A stretch of 64,000 nucleotides of DNA, from positions 248,001-312,000 of the forward strand of contig NZ_JBETXJ010000002.1 in NCBI RefSeq assembly GCF_040427915.1. Direction: 5' to 3'. Positions within the stretch are counted from its first letter, which is position 1. Every line of letters begins with the position of its first letter. Position numbers and translations under genes: made by a program. Positions 26,390 to 35,425 of the stretch are shown one piece after another. Source of the stretch: Gardnerella vaginalis. GTDB taxonomy: Bacteria; Actinomycetota; Actinomycetes; Actinomycetales; Bifidobacteriaceae. Below the pieces are notes generated by a model that was given only the letters and a program-made list of their open reading frames with translations, made no database searches and had not been told where the DNA came from.

Positions 26390-26851
26390 TTACTGCAATA
26401 AATTATGATTTGAATAATACTCTTTCAAAGAAGTCTTAGTAATTTTCTGAACGCATATTGCAGAGCCATCAGTAACATCATAAGCATTCTTCCATGGATC
26501 CTCGCGATGTGTAAGATTGCTCAAATCGCTACCAGAATATTCAGCAAACTTTTCGCATACCTTTTTCACAATGAGCTTTTGATCATCCGTTAAAGAATTC
26601 TCATTCAGTTTCTCGGTATCGGGAAGCGCGATTTCTCCCTTACGAATCAAAAACTTCCCGCGATGCATTGCGAATAATTCCGGGCAAACAGGACCATTCC
26701 TCCATGCCTGAAAATCCTCGTTAAATAGCGGATATCCAGTGGTAGCCAAAGAATACGCTTGTGAATAGTAAGCTAACTTCTGAAGCTTCATAGTGGTAAT
26801 GGTTCCAGTAATATCAAGGATGTACGATGCCACGTTAAAGATTGTTGTCAT
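26390..26851 (-). CDS. DUF4065/Panacea-domain protein, likely antitoxin
   Basis: A 154-residue protein with the SocA/GepA-like pattern of DUF4065: TTMKLQKLAYYSQAYSLA (about 17-34), YPLFNEDFQAWRNGPVCPEL and LSNLTHREDPWKNAY. This domain (Panacea) is established as an antitoxin that neutralises varied toxins, including toxSAS RelA/SpoT enzymes. The ATG at 26849-26851 has GGGAGG 5 nt upstream and is chosen over GTG 26857. The start is only 46 bp from that of the divergent RelA/SpoT-domain gene, so the two share a control region. Pairing with that gene is inferred; known Panacea systems are usually co-directional. Confidence 0.85.
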   Translation of the reverse strand: MTTIFNVASYILDITGTITTMKLQKLAYYSQAYSLATTGYPLFNEDFQAWRNGPVCPELFAMHRGKFLIRKGEIALPDTEKLNENSLTDDQKLIVKKVCEKFAEYSGSDLSNLTHREDPWKNAYDVTDGSAICVQKITKTSLKEYYSNHNLLQ

Positions 26852-26897
26852 ACGCACCTCCCTTTTATAAAACAGACAAGTTATATATTATATTCGT

Positions 26898-28037
26898 ATG
26901 ACGATAATTAGCCGAAAGCAAGCCACTGCAGCTGGAAAAATACTGAAGGAATTAAACGGCCAGCAAAACTCAGAAGAGTATGGCAAGCAGATATTAATAC
27001 TCGACTCATGGCGTCATCAGCATGAAGAACCGGCACAAATCTTTTTCAAGAAACTTGTTGGAATCATAAATAAGTATCCAGACGCAATGGCTACGTATCG
27101 TCTTAAACGCAAAGAATCAATACTTAAAAAGTTATACCGCAGCAATGGAAATTTTGAGCTTGGTGCAATGGATGACATCGCAGGATGTAGGGCGATTGTA
27201 AATTCTGTTAGTGAAGTTTACGAAGTTTATAATGAAATTCTTAATCTTAAAGAAGCTGGTGAAATCGATATTAAGAAAACGAAAGACTATATAAAAAATC
27301 CAGAAAAATCCGGATATAGGTCACTGCACATAATAGTAAAACAGACATTAACACAAGAAGACATAGATAGACAATATAGGATTGAACTGCAAATACGCAC
27401 TAAACTGCAACACTATTGGTCAACAGCAGTAGAAGCTATGAGTGAGATAGATAACGTAGAATACAAAGATCCTACTTTGATAAGTAAAGGTAATACTCGA
27501 ATACAATCTTGCTTACAATTCTTCAAAGTAATCTCTAAGTTATTTGCTTGCTGTGAAAATAACGATGATGAGCTTAAAGAAGAACTAGCAAATTCAGTGC
27601 GAACAAACGATAATTTTAAAGAAATTATTGAGGATCTCAAAGCTGCGCGCAACAGTGTAACTATTAATATGCAAAAAAATAGCGCACAAGGCGGCGAAGG
27701 ACTTTACTTACTTGAGCTTTCTCGAGAAACACAAGAATTAACCATACATTCATACACTATGGATTGCGTAGAGAAAGCTATAAAGAATTATAATAGCAAG
27801 GAAAATAGCAGCATAAACAATGAAGCTAACACAATTCAATATGATACAGAAATTGATAACTGTAGCGTAAATAAAAACCTGACAGTTGAGAAACCAGATG
27901 CGCAAACCTCATATATAACTAGTATTAACAGGGTACTTATTTATGCGAAAAACGAGGATCAACTAGGAGATACTTATCCTAATTACTCATATAACATAGA
28001 AAAATTTATTGAAAAAGTAGAAGAACTAATTCATTAA
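26898..28037 (+). CDS. RelA/SpoT synthetase-domain protein (toxSAS-like)
   Basis: A 379-residue protein with a stand-alone nucleotide pyrophosphokinase fold and no HD hydrolase. Motifs: YRLKRKESILKKL (about 67-79), DDIAGCRAIV (92-101), DYIKNPEKSGYRSLH (130-144), IELQIRTKLQHYWSTAVEAM (162-181) with the catalytic glutamate in ELQIR. A further 200-residue C-terminal region has no recognised domain. Relatives either make (p)ppGpp/(p)ppApp or transfer pyrophosphate to the tRNA CCA end as toxins. A divergent DUF4065 antitoxin-like gene supports the toxin reading. There is no ribosome site, and a -10-like TATTAT ends 6 nt before the ATG, so the mRNA may be leaderless. A housekeeping alarmone synthetase role is the alternative. 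Confidence 0.85.
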   Translation: MTIISRKQATAAGKILKELNGQQNSEEYGKQILILDSWRHQHEEPAQIFFKKLVGIINKYPDAMATYRLKRKESILKKLYRSNGNFELGAMDDIAGCRAIVNSVSEVYEVYNEILNLKEAGEIDIKKTKDYIKNPEKSGYRSLHIIVKQTLTQEDIDRQYRIELQIRTKLQHYWSTAVEAMSEIDNVEYKDPTLISKGNTRIQSCLQFFKVISKLFACCENNDDELKEELANSVRTNDNFKEIIEDLKAARNSVTINMQKNSAQGGEGLYLLELSRETQELTIHSYTMDCVEKAIKNYNSKENSSINNEANTIQYDTEIDNCSVNKNLTVEKPDAQTSYITSINRVLIYAKNEDQLGDTYPNYSYNIEKFIEKVEELIH

Positions 28038-28059
28038 TTAATGAAAATTGTGGTAATAA

Positions 28060-28971
28060 TCATGAATTCTTCTTCACCTGAGCGTTATCTTTGCAGTCAA
28101 ATATATTCTTTATGCATGATGAGATTGCATTCTGCTTACTTTGAAAAAGATTACATACAATAATGAAAATAACAGCTAAAATAATAAACCTGTAAAATCC
28201 TAACCACATATGTTCTGTAATAATTTCATTATTTAGCAATCTCGTACCACCACTAACATTAGCGCGATCATAAATCCAATTTAATAATTCTGATAAATAC
28301 TCAGAAAGTTTCAAAGATAAATACAACATTGCCTCAAAAACTACTGTCATAATATTGATAATAATTAATTTATATTTATTACTATCTGAATCTTCTATTT
28401 TTATATCAAATATCACTTTACATAGAATCTGTAAATTTTCAAATTTAAGCAAAAATACAATGCATGTTATTGTCAAAGCAACTATCGTCCAATTAGACTC
28501 ACTTAGAAACCCTAAAAGTATAAAAAATATTGACAAAACAGAAATCAAGAATTTTGAACTTTTCAAGAAAGCTCTAACGCTTCTGCGTACTAAAAAGCAG
28601 AACGGTATAAACCATAGAATGAACATTACTAGCGATTTATAACATTCTGGCAACCCCTTAGTTGTATCATAATAAGTATATGCCAAAATGCAAAAGGATA
28701 AATACAATTGAATAAAAGGTATTAAAAATAGAATTTCATTGTTTTTAAACTTTAAATAAATAAGAAACAATAAAAATAGTATTAAGTACACCACACAAGC
28801 ATTAATAATAGAATATATTCGCTTTGAGTATCCAATATGACCGTAAAAAATTATACCTATTGTAAAATACAGTAAAAGCGCAGATAACAGCATTAAAAGT
28901 ATGCGTGACACTATTATACAATTCCTACGACTGCTAAAAAAGGAATATAATTTATCTTTTAAATTAAGCAT
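28060..28971 (-). CDS. Polytopic membrane protein of unknown function
   Basis: No family recognised. The 303-residue protein has about eight hydrophobic helices (for example LLMLLSALLLYFTIGIIF, VVYLILFLLFLIYL, FIILAVIFIIVCNLF) and Lys/Arg-rich ends. Composition is Ile/Leu/Lys/Asn-rich with AT-rich codons, unlike the flanking core genes, and fits transferred DNA. It is convergent with the RelA/SpoT gene (22-bp gap) and ends the island. It could be an accessory membrane component of the toxin or restriction genes, but nothing in the sequence proves it. Confidence 0.6.
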   Translation of the reverse strand: MLNLKDKLYSFFSSRRNCIIVSRILLMLLSALLLYFTIGIIFYGHIGYSKRIYSIINACVVYLILFLLFLIYLKFKNNEILFLIPFIQLYLSFCILAYTYYDTTKGLPECYKSLVMFILWFIPFCFLVRRSVRAFLKSSKFLISVLSIFFILLGFLSESNWTIVALTITCIVFLLKFENLQILCKVIFDIKIEDSDSNKYKLIIINIMTVVFEAMLYLSLKLSEYLSELLNWIYDRANVSGGTRLLNNEIITEHMWLGFYRFIILAVIFIIVCNLFQSKQNAISSCIKNIFDCKDNAQVKKNS

Positions 28972-28998
28972 TTCAAACTCACTTTTAGTAAGTGCAAT

Positions 28999-29027
28999 GC
29001 GCGCGAAGGTATGTCGTCGCGCAGCTA
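28999..29027 (+). repeat. Module C tail, right edge of the accessory island
   Basis: GAAGGTATGTCGTCGCGCAG, a variant of the GGCAGGTCGTCGCGCA tail, in direct orientation to the left-edge copy at 19511-19535. The Maf-Nudix stop codon lies in its last bases. Confidence 0.55.
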
Positions 29028-30455
29028 CCTTTGCGAGTCAAGAGAATCAAGGCGCGCACGGAAAGACGGCCAATCAGTGCGCATTGCCGTAAGCAGCTTT
29101 AGCTTTGGCACATCATCAATCGGCACCCACTTGATTTCCATGCTCTCGTCGTCATGTGCGCACGGATTCACACAATGACCCGGCTTTTCAAACGCGAAAA
29201 CCGTTGTATACCGCCAATTCCCGTGACTTTCGCAATACGCTCCGACAACATCAATGTCTTGAGATGTTATGTTCGCTTCTTCAAACGACTCGCGCAATGC
29301 GCCCTCAATCGCAGTTTCGCCATCAGATATTGCGCCGCCAGGAATACCCCACGTGCCACCTTCCGCACTCCAAAGCGCGCGATGTTGCATAACAACGTGA
29401 GTCACACGCCCAGTTGCTTCGTCTCTCCTAGCAAGCAGCACGCCAGCCGCGCCATTATGCCCCCAATGCCTGCGTCCACAATCGCACATCACCCATCCGT
29501 CTCCTGGCTGATGCACGTTTTCTTTAGGCACTTGCGCGGAAGAAGGATCGTCCTTAATCGCCTCGACCTCTAGCTTGCGAGTATTCCACAAATCATGCCA
29601 AGTGTACCCAAGCTCGCAAACCATTTGTCTAAGAATCGGCAAGCTAATGCCAAGAACTCCATGTGGATCTCCCTGAATTCCCTCAATAAAAGCCCCGCCG
29701 AAGCCTTCTAATGTAAAGGATCCCGCGACTTCCAACGGCTCGCCAGTTTCCACATACGCGCGAATTTCCTCATCGCTCATATGCGCAAAAGTCACGCTTG
29801 CGCGGCTCACTTTGCACACGGTTTTGCCACTTTTTGCGTCGATTAAGCAATGACCAGTAAACAATTCTCCAGTTTTTCCGCTCATCTGCTTGATTCGCGC
29901 AGCAGCCACTTCGGGAGTATGCGGCTTTCCGTAGCATTCGCCATCTAACAAAAACATGGAGTCGCAGCCAACAATCAGCACGTTGTTGGAATCAGCAGAA
30001 GACTTATTCACGTGCGCAAAATCGTGAATATCAAAAGTCTTAGTAGGCACTTTTACGCCCGAAAAATCGCGAGTTTGCGCGGTATCTACATTGTGCGTTA
30101 CATGCGATTGCGAATCGTTTGCTAAAGAGTTACTACCAGTTACAGAAGATCCAGCAGCCTCAGCAACCTCAGCCTCCAGCGGATACCCCACAACCAAATC
30201 ACCACTAGCCGAAGCCGCTGCATTTGCAACAAGTTTCCACGACTCATACACCGCCAAAGCCTTTGCTCGCGCCAAAATCGAAACGCGCTCCTCGGCGCTC
30301 ATCTGCTCCACGCTAACGCCTCGCGCATTTGCAGCATCACGCAAAGCCGCTGGCTCATCCACCTCGCTCACATGAATCACAGGAATCACGCCTGCAGCAG
30401 CCAGCACTGCTCTACGCGATGGCGATTGAGAAGCCAAAATCAACGAAACTGTCAT
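29025..30455 (-). CDS. Maf-family nucleotide pyrophosphatase fused to a Nudix hydrolase
   Basis: Residues 1 to about 280 form a Maf domain, starting LILASQSPSRRAVLAAAG, with VGCDSMFLLDGECYGKPHTPEVA and TGHCLIDAKSGK further on. Maf enzymes hydrolyse non-canonical or modified nucleoside triphosphates. A 70-residue Ser/Thr/Asn-rich insert splits its first part. The C-terminal 150 residues are a Nudix domain with the box GGAISDGETAIEGALRESFE followed by EANI. A fused pair suggests a nucleotide-pool sanitising enzyme. It is 30 bp downstream of thrB. Its start has AGAAGGG upstream. Confidence 0.88.
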   Translation of the reverse strand: MTVSLILASQSPSRRAVLAAAGVIPVIHVSEVDEPAALRDAANARGVSVEQMSAEERVSILARAKALAVYESWKLVANAAASASGDLVVGYPLEAEVAEAAGSSVTGSNSLANDSQSHVTHNVDTAQTRDFSGVKVPTKTFDIHDFAHVNKSSADSNNVLIVGCDSMFLLDGECYGKPHTPEVAAARIKQMSGKTGELFTGHCLIDAKSGKTVCKVSRASVTFAHMSDEEIRAYVETGEPLEVAGSFTLEGFGGAFIEGIQGDPHGVLGISLPILRQMVCELGYTWHDLWNTRKLEVEAIKDDPSSAQVPKENVHQPGDGWVMCDCGRRHWGHNGAAGVLLARRDEATGRVTHVVMQHRALWSAEGGTWGIPGGAISDGETAIEGALRESFEEANITSQDIDVVGAYCESHGNWRYTTVFAFEKPGHCVNPCAHDDESMEIKWVPIDDVPKLKLLTAMRTDWPSFRARLDSLDSQR

Positions 30456-30485
30456 ATTCCCTTCTTCCTTTTATATTTTTGCAAA

Positions 30486-31544
30486 CTACGCGCGAGAGGC
30501 GGTTACGCCGTGCGAGTCGATTTTTACGTGCAAAATTTTCCAATCGCAGCCATCTAAAAGCGGTTTTGCAATTTTTTCTATTTTTTCGCTTATATTAGTG
30601 GCGTTATTGGCTTCTACGGTTGCTTGCGACTTTTCCTCGTAGAACACCGCTGCGCAAGATCCAGCTCCCGAAATAGCAGCTGCAAACCCAGCATCTCGCA
30701 AAGTTTTTACTAAATCCCAAGTTGGTTGCATAAGACTTGCTCGGTACGGCTGGTGAATAGAATCTTGAGTAGCTGTAAAGAGCAAATCGTTTCTTGAAAG
30801 AGTGGTTTTTGCGCAAGAATCGCAAGAGTTGGCAGAATCGCAAGAATGGGCAGAATCGCAAGAATGGGCAAACGCGCTAAAATCTCCAAAATCACCAAAT
30901 GCAATCGGCAATAAGCAAGCGCGCGAAACATTAAACACAGCATCTGCGTACGGCACTTTTTCTGGAAGCGCTTGGCGAGCCATTTGCGTTGAAAGAGTAA
31001 AGTTTGGCACAAAAATCGTTGCGCGAATCTTCTTAGAAACGTTGTATCGAACAGTGTGGAACTCCTCGCCATTCTTCCAGCTGGTTGTCAATCCGCCAAA
31101 AACCGCTGGAGCAACATTATCTGGATGACCTTCAATTGTAGCTGCAAGCTCAAAAATCGCCTGCTTATTAAGATCCTCATTATGTGCAAAAGACCAAGCC
31201 GCAGCCACGCCCGAAACAATCGCACTGGCGGAAGACCCCATTCCGCGCGCTTGTGGAATACGATTACGCGCTTCTAGAGTAAATCGCAAATGCGGCAAGC
31301 CAAACTCTTCACACGCTTTACGAAATGCGCGAACAACAAGATGCGTCTCGTCTTTTGGCAACGTATCTTCGCCTTCGCCGTGAATAATCACGCGAACATC
31401 TTGCGAATCATCAAGCGAATCATCAAGCGTAAAAACTAGCGAATCCGCATAATCAAGCGCAATTCCTGCAACATCAAATCCAGACCCAAGATTTGCGCTG
31501 GTTGCTGGCACGCAAACTGACACACTGTTGCATACTGGTTTCAT
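30486..31544 (-). CDS. thrB: Homoserine kinase ThrB
   Basis: GHMP-family kinase that phosphorylates homoserine in threonine synthesis. It begins VCVPATSANLGSGFDVAGIA, carries the ATP loop ARGMGSSASAIVSG (about 104-117) and GHPDNVAPAVFGG, and ends with AAISGAGSCAAVF. At 352 residues it is longer than usual because of an Ala/Asp/Ser/Cys-rich insert encoded by 18-bp tandem repeats (30814-30867). It lies 90 bp after hom, in a hom-thrB pair. Confidence 0.93.
   Translation of the reverse strand: MKPVCNSVSVCVPATSANLGSGFDVAGIALDYADSLVFTLDDSLDDSQDVRVIIHGEGEDTLPKDETHLVVRAFRKACEEFGLPHLRFTLEARNRIPQARGMGSSASAIVSGVAAAWSFAHNEDLNKQAIFELAATIEGHPDNVAPAVFGGLTTSWKNGEEFHTVRYNVSKKIRATIFVPNFTLSTQMARQALPEKVPYADAVFNVSRACLLPIAFGDFGDFSAFAHSCDSAHSCDSANSCDSCAKTTLSRNDLLFTATQDSIHQPYRASLMQPTWDLVKTLRDAGFAAAISGAGSCAAVFYEEKSQATVEANNATNISEKIEKIAKPLLDGCDWKILHVKIDSHGVTASRA
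30814..30867 (-). repeat. 18-bp tandem repeat inside thrB (three units)
   Basis: Two perfect GCAGAATCGCAAGAATGG units (30832-30849, 30850-30867) and one diverged unit encode AHSCDS, AHSCDS and ANSCDS. Confidence 0.85.
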
Positions 31545-31564
31545 TTCGCACCTTTTCTATTCGA

Positions 31565-31645
31565 GCAGCCTACTAAATTACTAAATTACTCAATTACTCA
31601 ATTACTCGATTACTTAATTACTCAACTACTCAATTACTCAATAAT
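31565..31645. repeat. 9-bp tandem repeat between hom and thrB
   Basis: About eight copies of the unit AATTACTCA with small changes fill the gap and include the hom stop codon. It lies directly in the thrB translation leader. Confidence 0.75.
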
Positions 31646-33031
31646 TCGCAAAGCAAGAGGCTTTTCGCACACAACATCCACTTTTTGCAAATCAGCAAGA
31701 ATTGCGAGTAAATCTGCCTCTGCACAATCTTTTACAATCACGCGCAAATCGCCTGGACCGCCAATTCCGCAAGCTGGGCAATCACCTTCGCCCTCATATT
31801 GAGTTTGGCACAACATTGGCAATCGCTTAGCACTAACTCCATGCTCCTCAAACACGTCCATCACTTCGCTGCACAGTGCAAGCGAAGTATCCTCCATGCT
31901 GCATCGCACAACAAAATCCGCACGAATCGAGCGCGTGGAAGCCAAAGATTTGGTGTTATACATTGGCACGCTAGCATCGTTGCAGCCGCGCGCTATGTTT
32001 CTAGCGGCTCCAACAATATCTCCAACCACCGCGCTGGCTGTTGGCGCTCCACCAGCGCCGCGGCCGTAGAACATAAGATCATCCGCCGCTTGCGCTTTAA
32101 CAAAAACGGCGTTAAAGCTGCCATGAACGGAAGCCAGCGGATGCTCTTTGCTTACCAACGCTGGGTAAACGCTTGCGCTCACCAACCCACTCGAATCGCA
32201 AGCAACCGCCGCAAGCAGCTTAATCACGCGATTTTCTGCACTTGCCGCAGCAATGTCTTCAGCCGTAATCGCGCTAATTCCTTCAACGCTAACGTCATCA
32301 ATGCTTATTGGCATCTGGAATGCAAGCGTTGCCAAAATAGCAGCCTTGTTTGCCGCATCAAATCCTTCAACGTCTCCTGTAGGATCCGCCTCCGCGTATC
32401 CCTTTTCTTGAGCCGCGCGCAAAGCCGAATCAAAATCAAGCCCGCGCACCGTCATTTCGTCAAGAATGTAGTTTGTAGTTCCGTTTACGATTCCAAAAAT
32501 TTGCGTGATTTTGTCGCCTACAAGCGACTCTCTAAGTGGACGCAAAATCGGGATTGCTCCTGCCACAGACGCCTCAAAGCTTAAGTCCACTCCATTTTTT
32601 TGCGCGCACTCGTAGAGTTCTGGACCAAACTTTGCAAGTAATGCTTTGTTCGCTGTTACAACCGATTTTCCGCATTCTAGCGCAGTTTTTACAAATGTGC
32701 GCGCTGGTTCCAATCCGCCAATTAACTCAACGATTATGTCTATATCTTCGCGTTCACATAATGCTAGAGCGTCTGCGCTTAGAAGATTTTTGGCAATCCA
32801 TGGAGCATCCACATCTTCTGGATGCAAGCATGCTACTCCTGCAAGTTCTAGTGGAGCACCGATTCTCGCGGATAGTTCAGAATTTTCTTCGACTATTAGA
32901 CGCGCTGTTTGCGATCCTACTGTTCCGGCGCCTAAAAGACCCACGCGGATTGGCTCAGCAGAAGAGTCGCCAGCAACCGATCCATCACTATGTTCTGCAT
33001 TTTTTGCATTTACTGCATTTACCGTAACCAT
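31634..33031 (-). CDS. hom: Homoserine dehydrogenase
   Basis: Reduces aspartate semialdehyde to homoserine with NAD(P)H. The Rossmann start is VGLLGAGTVGSQTARL (about 31-46). The catalytic region shows VVTANKALLAKFG, VNGTTNYILDEM and KGYAEADPTGDVEGFDAANKAAI. A short C-terminal ACT-like part (GDLRVIVKDCAEADLL) suggests threonine feedback. The 465-residue protein has a 28-residue disordered N-terminal tail that contains a copy of the dispersed word (SVAGDSSAE). It heads the hom-thrB-(maf) unit. Confidence 0.95.
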   Translation of the reverse strand: MVTVNAVNAKNAEHSDGSVAGDSSAEPIRVGLLGAGTVGSQTARLIVEENSELSARIGAPLELAGVACLHPEDVDAPWIAKNLLSADALALCEREDIDIIVELIGGLEPARTFVKTALECGKSVVTANKALLAKFGPELYECAQKNGVDLSFEASVAGAIPILRPLRESLVGDKITQIFGIVNGTTNYILDEMTVRGLDFDSALRAAQEKGYAEADPTGDVEGFDAANKAAILATLAFQMPISIDDVSVEGISAITAEDIAAASAENRVIKLLAAVACDSSGLVSASVYPALVSKEHPLASVHGSFNAVFVKAQAADDLMFYGRGAGGAPTASAVVGDIVGAARNIARGCNDASVPMYNTKSLASTRSIRADFVVRCSMEDTSLALCSEVMDVFEEHGVSAKRLPMLCQTQYEGEGDCPACGIGGPGDLRVIVKDCAEADLLAILADLQKVDVVCEKPLALRIIE

Positions 33032-33145
33032 AAAATCGCCTCCAATATATCAAATAATCCCAAATAATCCCAAATTAATCTGGAATAAATCCAGAATCAA
33101 TCCCTAATAGACCCGTAATCTAAATCACACTAAACGCGTTCTCGC

Positions 33146-34138
33146 TCACACAAAAAGCATTATCATATTCATAAGCACTGAAACCACAAGGAAACCCATA
33201 ATGCCGATTGTTCCGTAGAGCGCCTTTGTTCCAGCGCTCCCACGAATTTCAAGCGGCGAATCGTAGAATTCAAGATATTTTTTGCTCCTTGCTAACAACA
33301 CAATTCCAAACACAAACATAACAATCATGAACATCGCGTAAAGACCTATGAACATGAATCCAGGAGCCAGATCCGCTATTTCTTGCGGTGTAAGATTCTC
33401 CACTTTAATTAAGTTCCCGTTTGAATCCATCATATTGTCGGAAATCCACATCGCTATAACGCTTCCTTGGAAATTCACAATCATGTGCAAAAATACGCTG
33501 TATCTAAGCTGCGATGTGCGCGCATACATGTAGCCGAACACAAGCCCCAGCCCAAAAGCGTAGAAGAACTGGAACATGTTCATATGGAACAGCGCAAACG
33601 CCAACGCCGAGAACACAATTGCGCGCTTTTCGCCATACACTCGCAGTCTGTCTATAATCTGCTTTCTAAACAGCCATTCTTCCACAACTGGAGCAAGGAA
33701 AACAACGAAAATTATGGTTTCCCATACGTTTCCGCCTGCCACTATGTCTGCAATCCTGTTTTCAGCTTTGCCGCCAGATATAAGCGCAGAAATCGCCAAA
33801 CCTAGGTAGCTTCCTGCGTACATTATCGGTACGCTCACTGCGAAAAATCCACCAAACTGTCTGAACGTCATTGTGAATTTGCGTGTTTCTACCGCTGGCA
33901 CTCGTCTTAAAACAAGCATCGCTATCGGCAACGCTATTAAGTATTGCGCAATGTCTGACGAAACAAAGGAGCTTAGCGAAGGACTTAGAACACCTTTTGG
34001 AACGAACAAGCCTATAAGTTCACCTATTAAAATAGTTGCAAGAATCCAAACAAATAGGAATAAGCATAGCGATATGCCAACATCTCCTTGACGTTTTCGC
34101 GCTAGATGGTACATGTCGTTATGCTGAGTTTTCCGCAT
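33146..34138 (-). CDS. CPBP/CAAX-type intramembrane metalloprotease
   Basis: A 330-residue multi-helix membrane protein with the three glutamyl-protease motifs of the family: EEWLFRKQ (EExxxR, about 163-170), ALFHMN (FxxxH region) and FLHMIVNF (HxxxN). The catalytic site is expected within the membrane. Bacterial members act in prenyl-type processing, bacteriocin self-immunity or peptide maturation; the substrate is unknown. It sits alone between hom and ddl, with a 140-bp gap to ddl that holds one copy of the dispersed word at 34231. Confidence 0.87.
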   Translation of the reverse strand: MRKTQHNDMYHLARKRQGDVGISLCLFLFVWILATILIGELIGLFVPKGVLSPSLSSFVSSDIAQYLIALPIAMLVLRRVPAVETRKFTMTFRQFGGFFAVSVPIMYAGSYLGLAISALISGGKAENRIADIVAGGNVWETIIFVVFLAPVVEEWLFRKQIIDRLRVYGEKRAIVFSALAFALFHMNMFQFFYAFGLGLVFGYMYARTSQLRYSVFLHMIVNFQGSVIAMWISDNMMDSNGNLIKVENLTPQEIADLAPGFMFIGLYAMFMIVMFVFGIVLLARSKKYLEFYDSPLEIRGSAGTKALYGTIGIMGFLVVSVLMNMIMLFV

Positions 34139-34279
34139 TTTTACCTCTTCGTTTGTGTTTTAAGTTTTCTTTTAAATCTGATTTTATACAGACTTTAAGA
34201 TTTGATATTTGCGCGAATTTGCACAAATTCTTCGGTTGCTGGCGACTAATCCTCAAAAACTATGATTTTTAAGATTGTT

Positions 34280-35425
34280 TCAGTCTAAAATCACGCCTTC
34301 AATAAGCTTTGTGATTAAATCACTGTAGCTTATTCCGGTTGCTTCCCAAGCTTTTGGATACATGGAGATTGGCGTAAATCCAGGCATTGTGTTGATTTCG
34401 TTAATCATTACATGTCCTTCTGGAGTAACGAAGGAATCCACGCGACTAAGTCCTCTGCCATCTGCCGCTTTGAACGCTGCAAGCGCTGTTTTGCGTACAA
34501 GTTCCAAAGTTTCTTCCGGAAGATTTGCTGGCACTTCCACGTGTGAAGCTGCAGAATCCATGTATTTGCTGTCAAAATCGTAGAACTGGTCTTCTCCAGC
34601 CTCGCGCTTGTCAAGCACAACTTCTCCAGGCCAGCTTGCCTGAGGCTCGTCGCCGTCGCGCGCCGCAAGAACAGCGCACTCGATTTCGCGCGCGTCAATT
34701 CCCTGCTCTACCAATACTCGCCAATCGTGCTTTGAAGCCTCATAAACGGCATCTGCTAAAGCTTTAGAATCGCGCGATTCAACTTTTGTTACGCCAAAAC
34801 TAGATCCTGCTCGGCTTGGCTTTACAAAAAGCGGATATTCGAGTTTTGCAGCTTCAACTTGCTCAAGAATTTCGTTTGCGTACGCATTAAAGTGATTTGC
34901 CGCGTCGCTAGCGAACTTTCGCACATCCAGCGCGATTCCTGGGGCAACATCAATTCCTGCTGCCTTAAAAAGTTGCTTAGCGTAATACTTATCCATGCAC
35001 GCAGCGGATGCCAAAACTCCGCAACCAACGTATGGAACTTGCATCATTTCTAGCAAGCCTTGCAAGGTGCCGTCTTCGCCGTTTGGACCGTGAAGAACTG
35101 GGAAAACTGCGTCAATACGACCTAAGCTTGTAAGCGTGCCATCCGCCTCTCGCACCAAAAATCCATCTGCTCCCTTTGCAGGGTCTAGTACAACATCGCG
35201 CGTTTCCGCGGTTTTTGTTATTACCGGAAGCTCTCCTTCTTCCATGCGGAAGTTTCGCGGATCTTCGCCACCAACAATCCACTCGCCTTGCTTTGTGATT
35301 GCAATGCGCACGATTTCAAATCGACTTTCGTCTACAGCACTGAGCACTCCAGCAGCAGATATGCAAGAAATCGAATGTTCGTCTGCTTTACCGCCATACA
35401 AGAACACTACACGCTTTTTAGTCAT
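34280..35425 (-). CDS. ddl: D-alanine--D-alanine ligase
   Basis: ATP-grasp enzyme that joins two D-alanines for the peptidoglycan precursor. The start VVFLYGGKADEHSISCISA (about 5-23), HGPNGEDGTLQG, YPLFVKPSRAGSSFGVTKV and INEINTMPGFTPISMYPK are clear family motifs. At 381 residues it is of normal length. The YPK end is the sensitive-type motif near the active site. It is followed by the CPBP protease and preceded by gpsA, as in other bifidobacteria. Short TTAGTTATT-like repeats (35447-35485) lie just before its start. Confidence 0.95.
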   Translation of the reverse strand: MTKKRVVFLYGGKADEHSISCISAAGVLSAVDESRFEIVRIAITKQGEWIVGGEDPRNFRMEEGELPVITKTAETRDVVLDPAKGADGFLVREADGTLTSLGRIDAVFPVLHGPNGEDGTLQGLLEMMQVPYVGCGVLASAACMDKYYAKQLFKAAGIDVAPGIALDVRKFASDAANHFNAYANEILEQVEAAKLEYPLFVKPSRAGSSFGVTKVESRDSKALADAVYEASKHDWRVLVEQGIDAREIECAVLAARDGDEPQASWPGEVVLDKREAGEDQFYDFDSKYMDSAASHVEVPANLPEETLELVRKTALAAFKAADGRGLSRVDSFVTPEGHVMINEINTMPGFTPISMYPKAWEATGISYSDLITKLIEGVILD

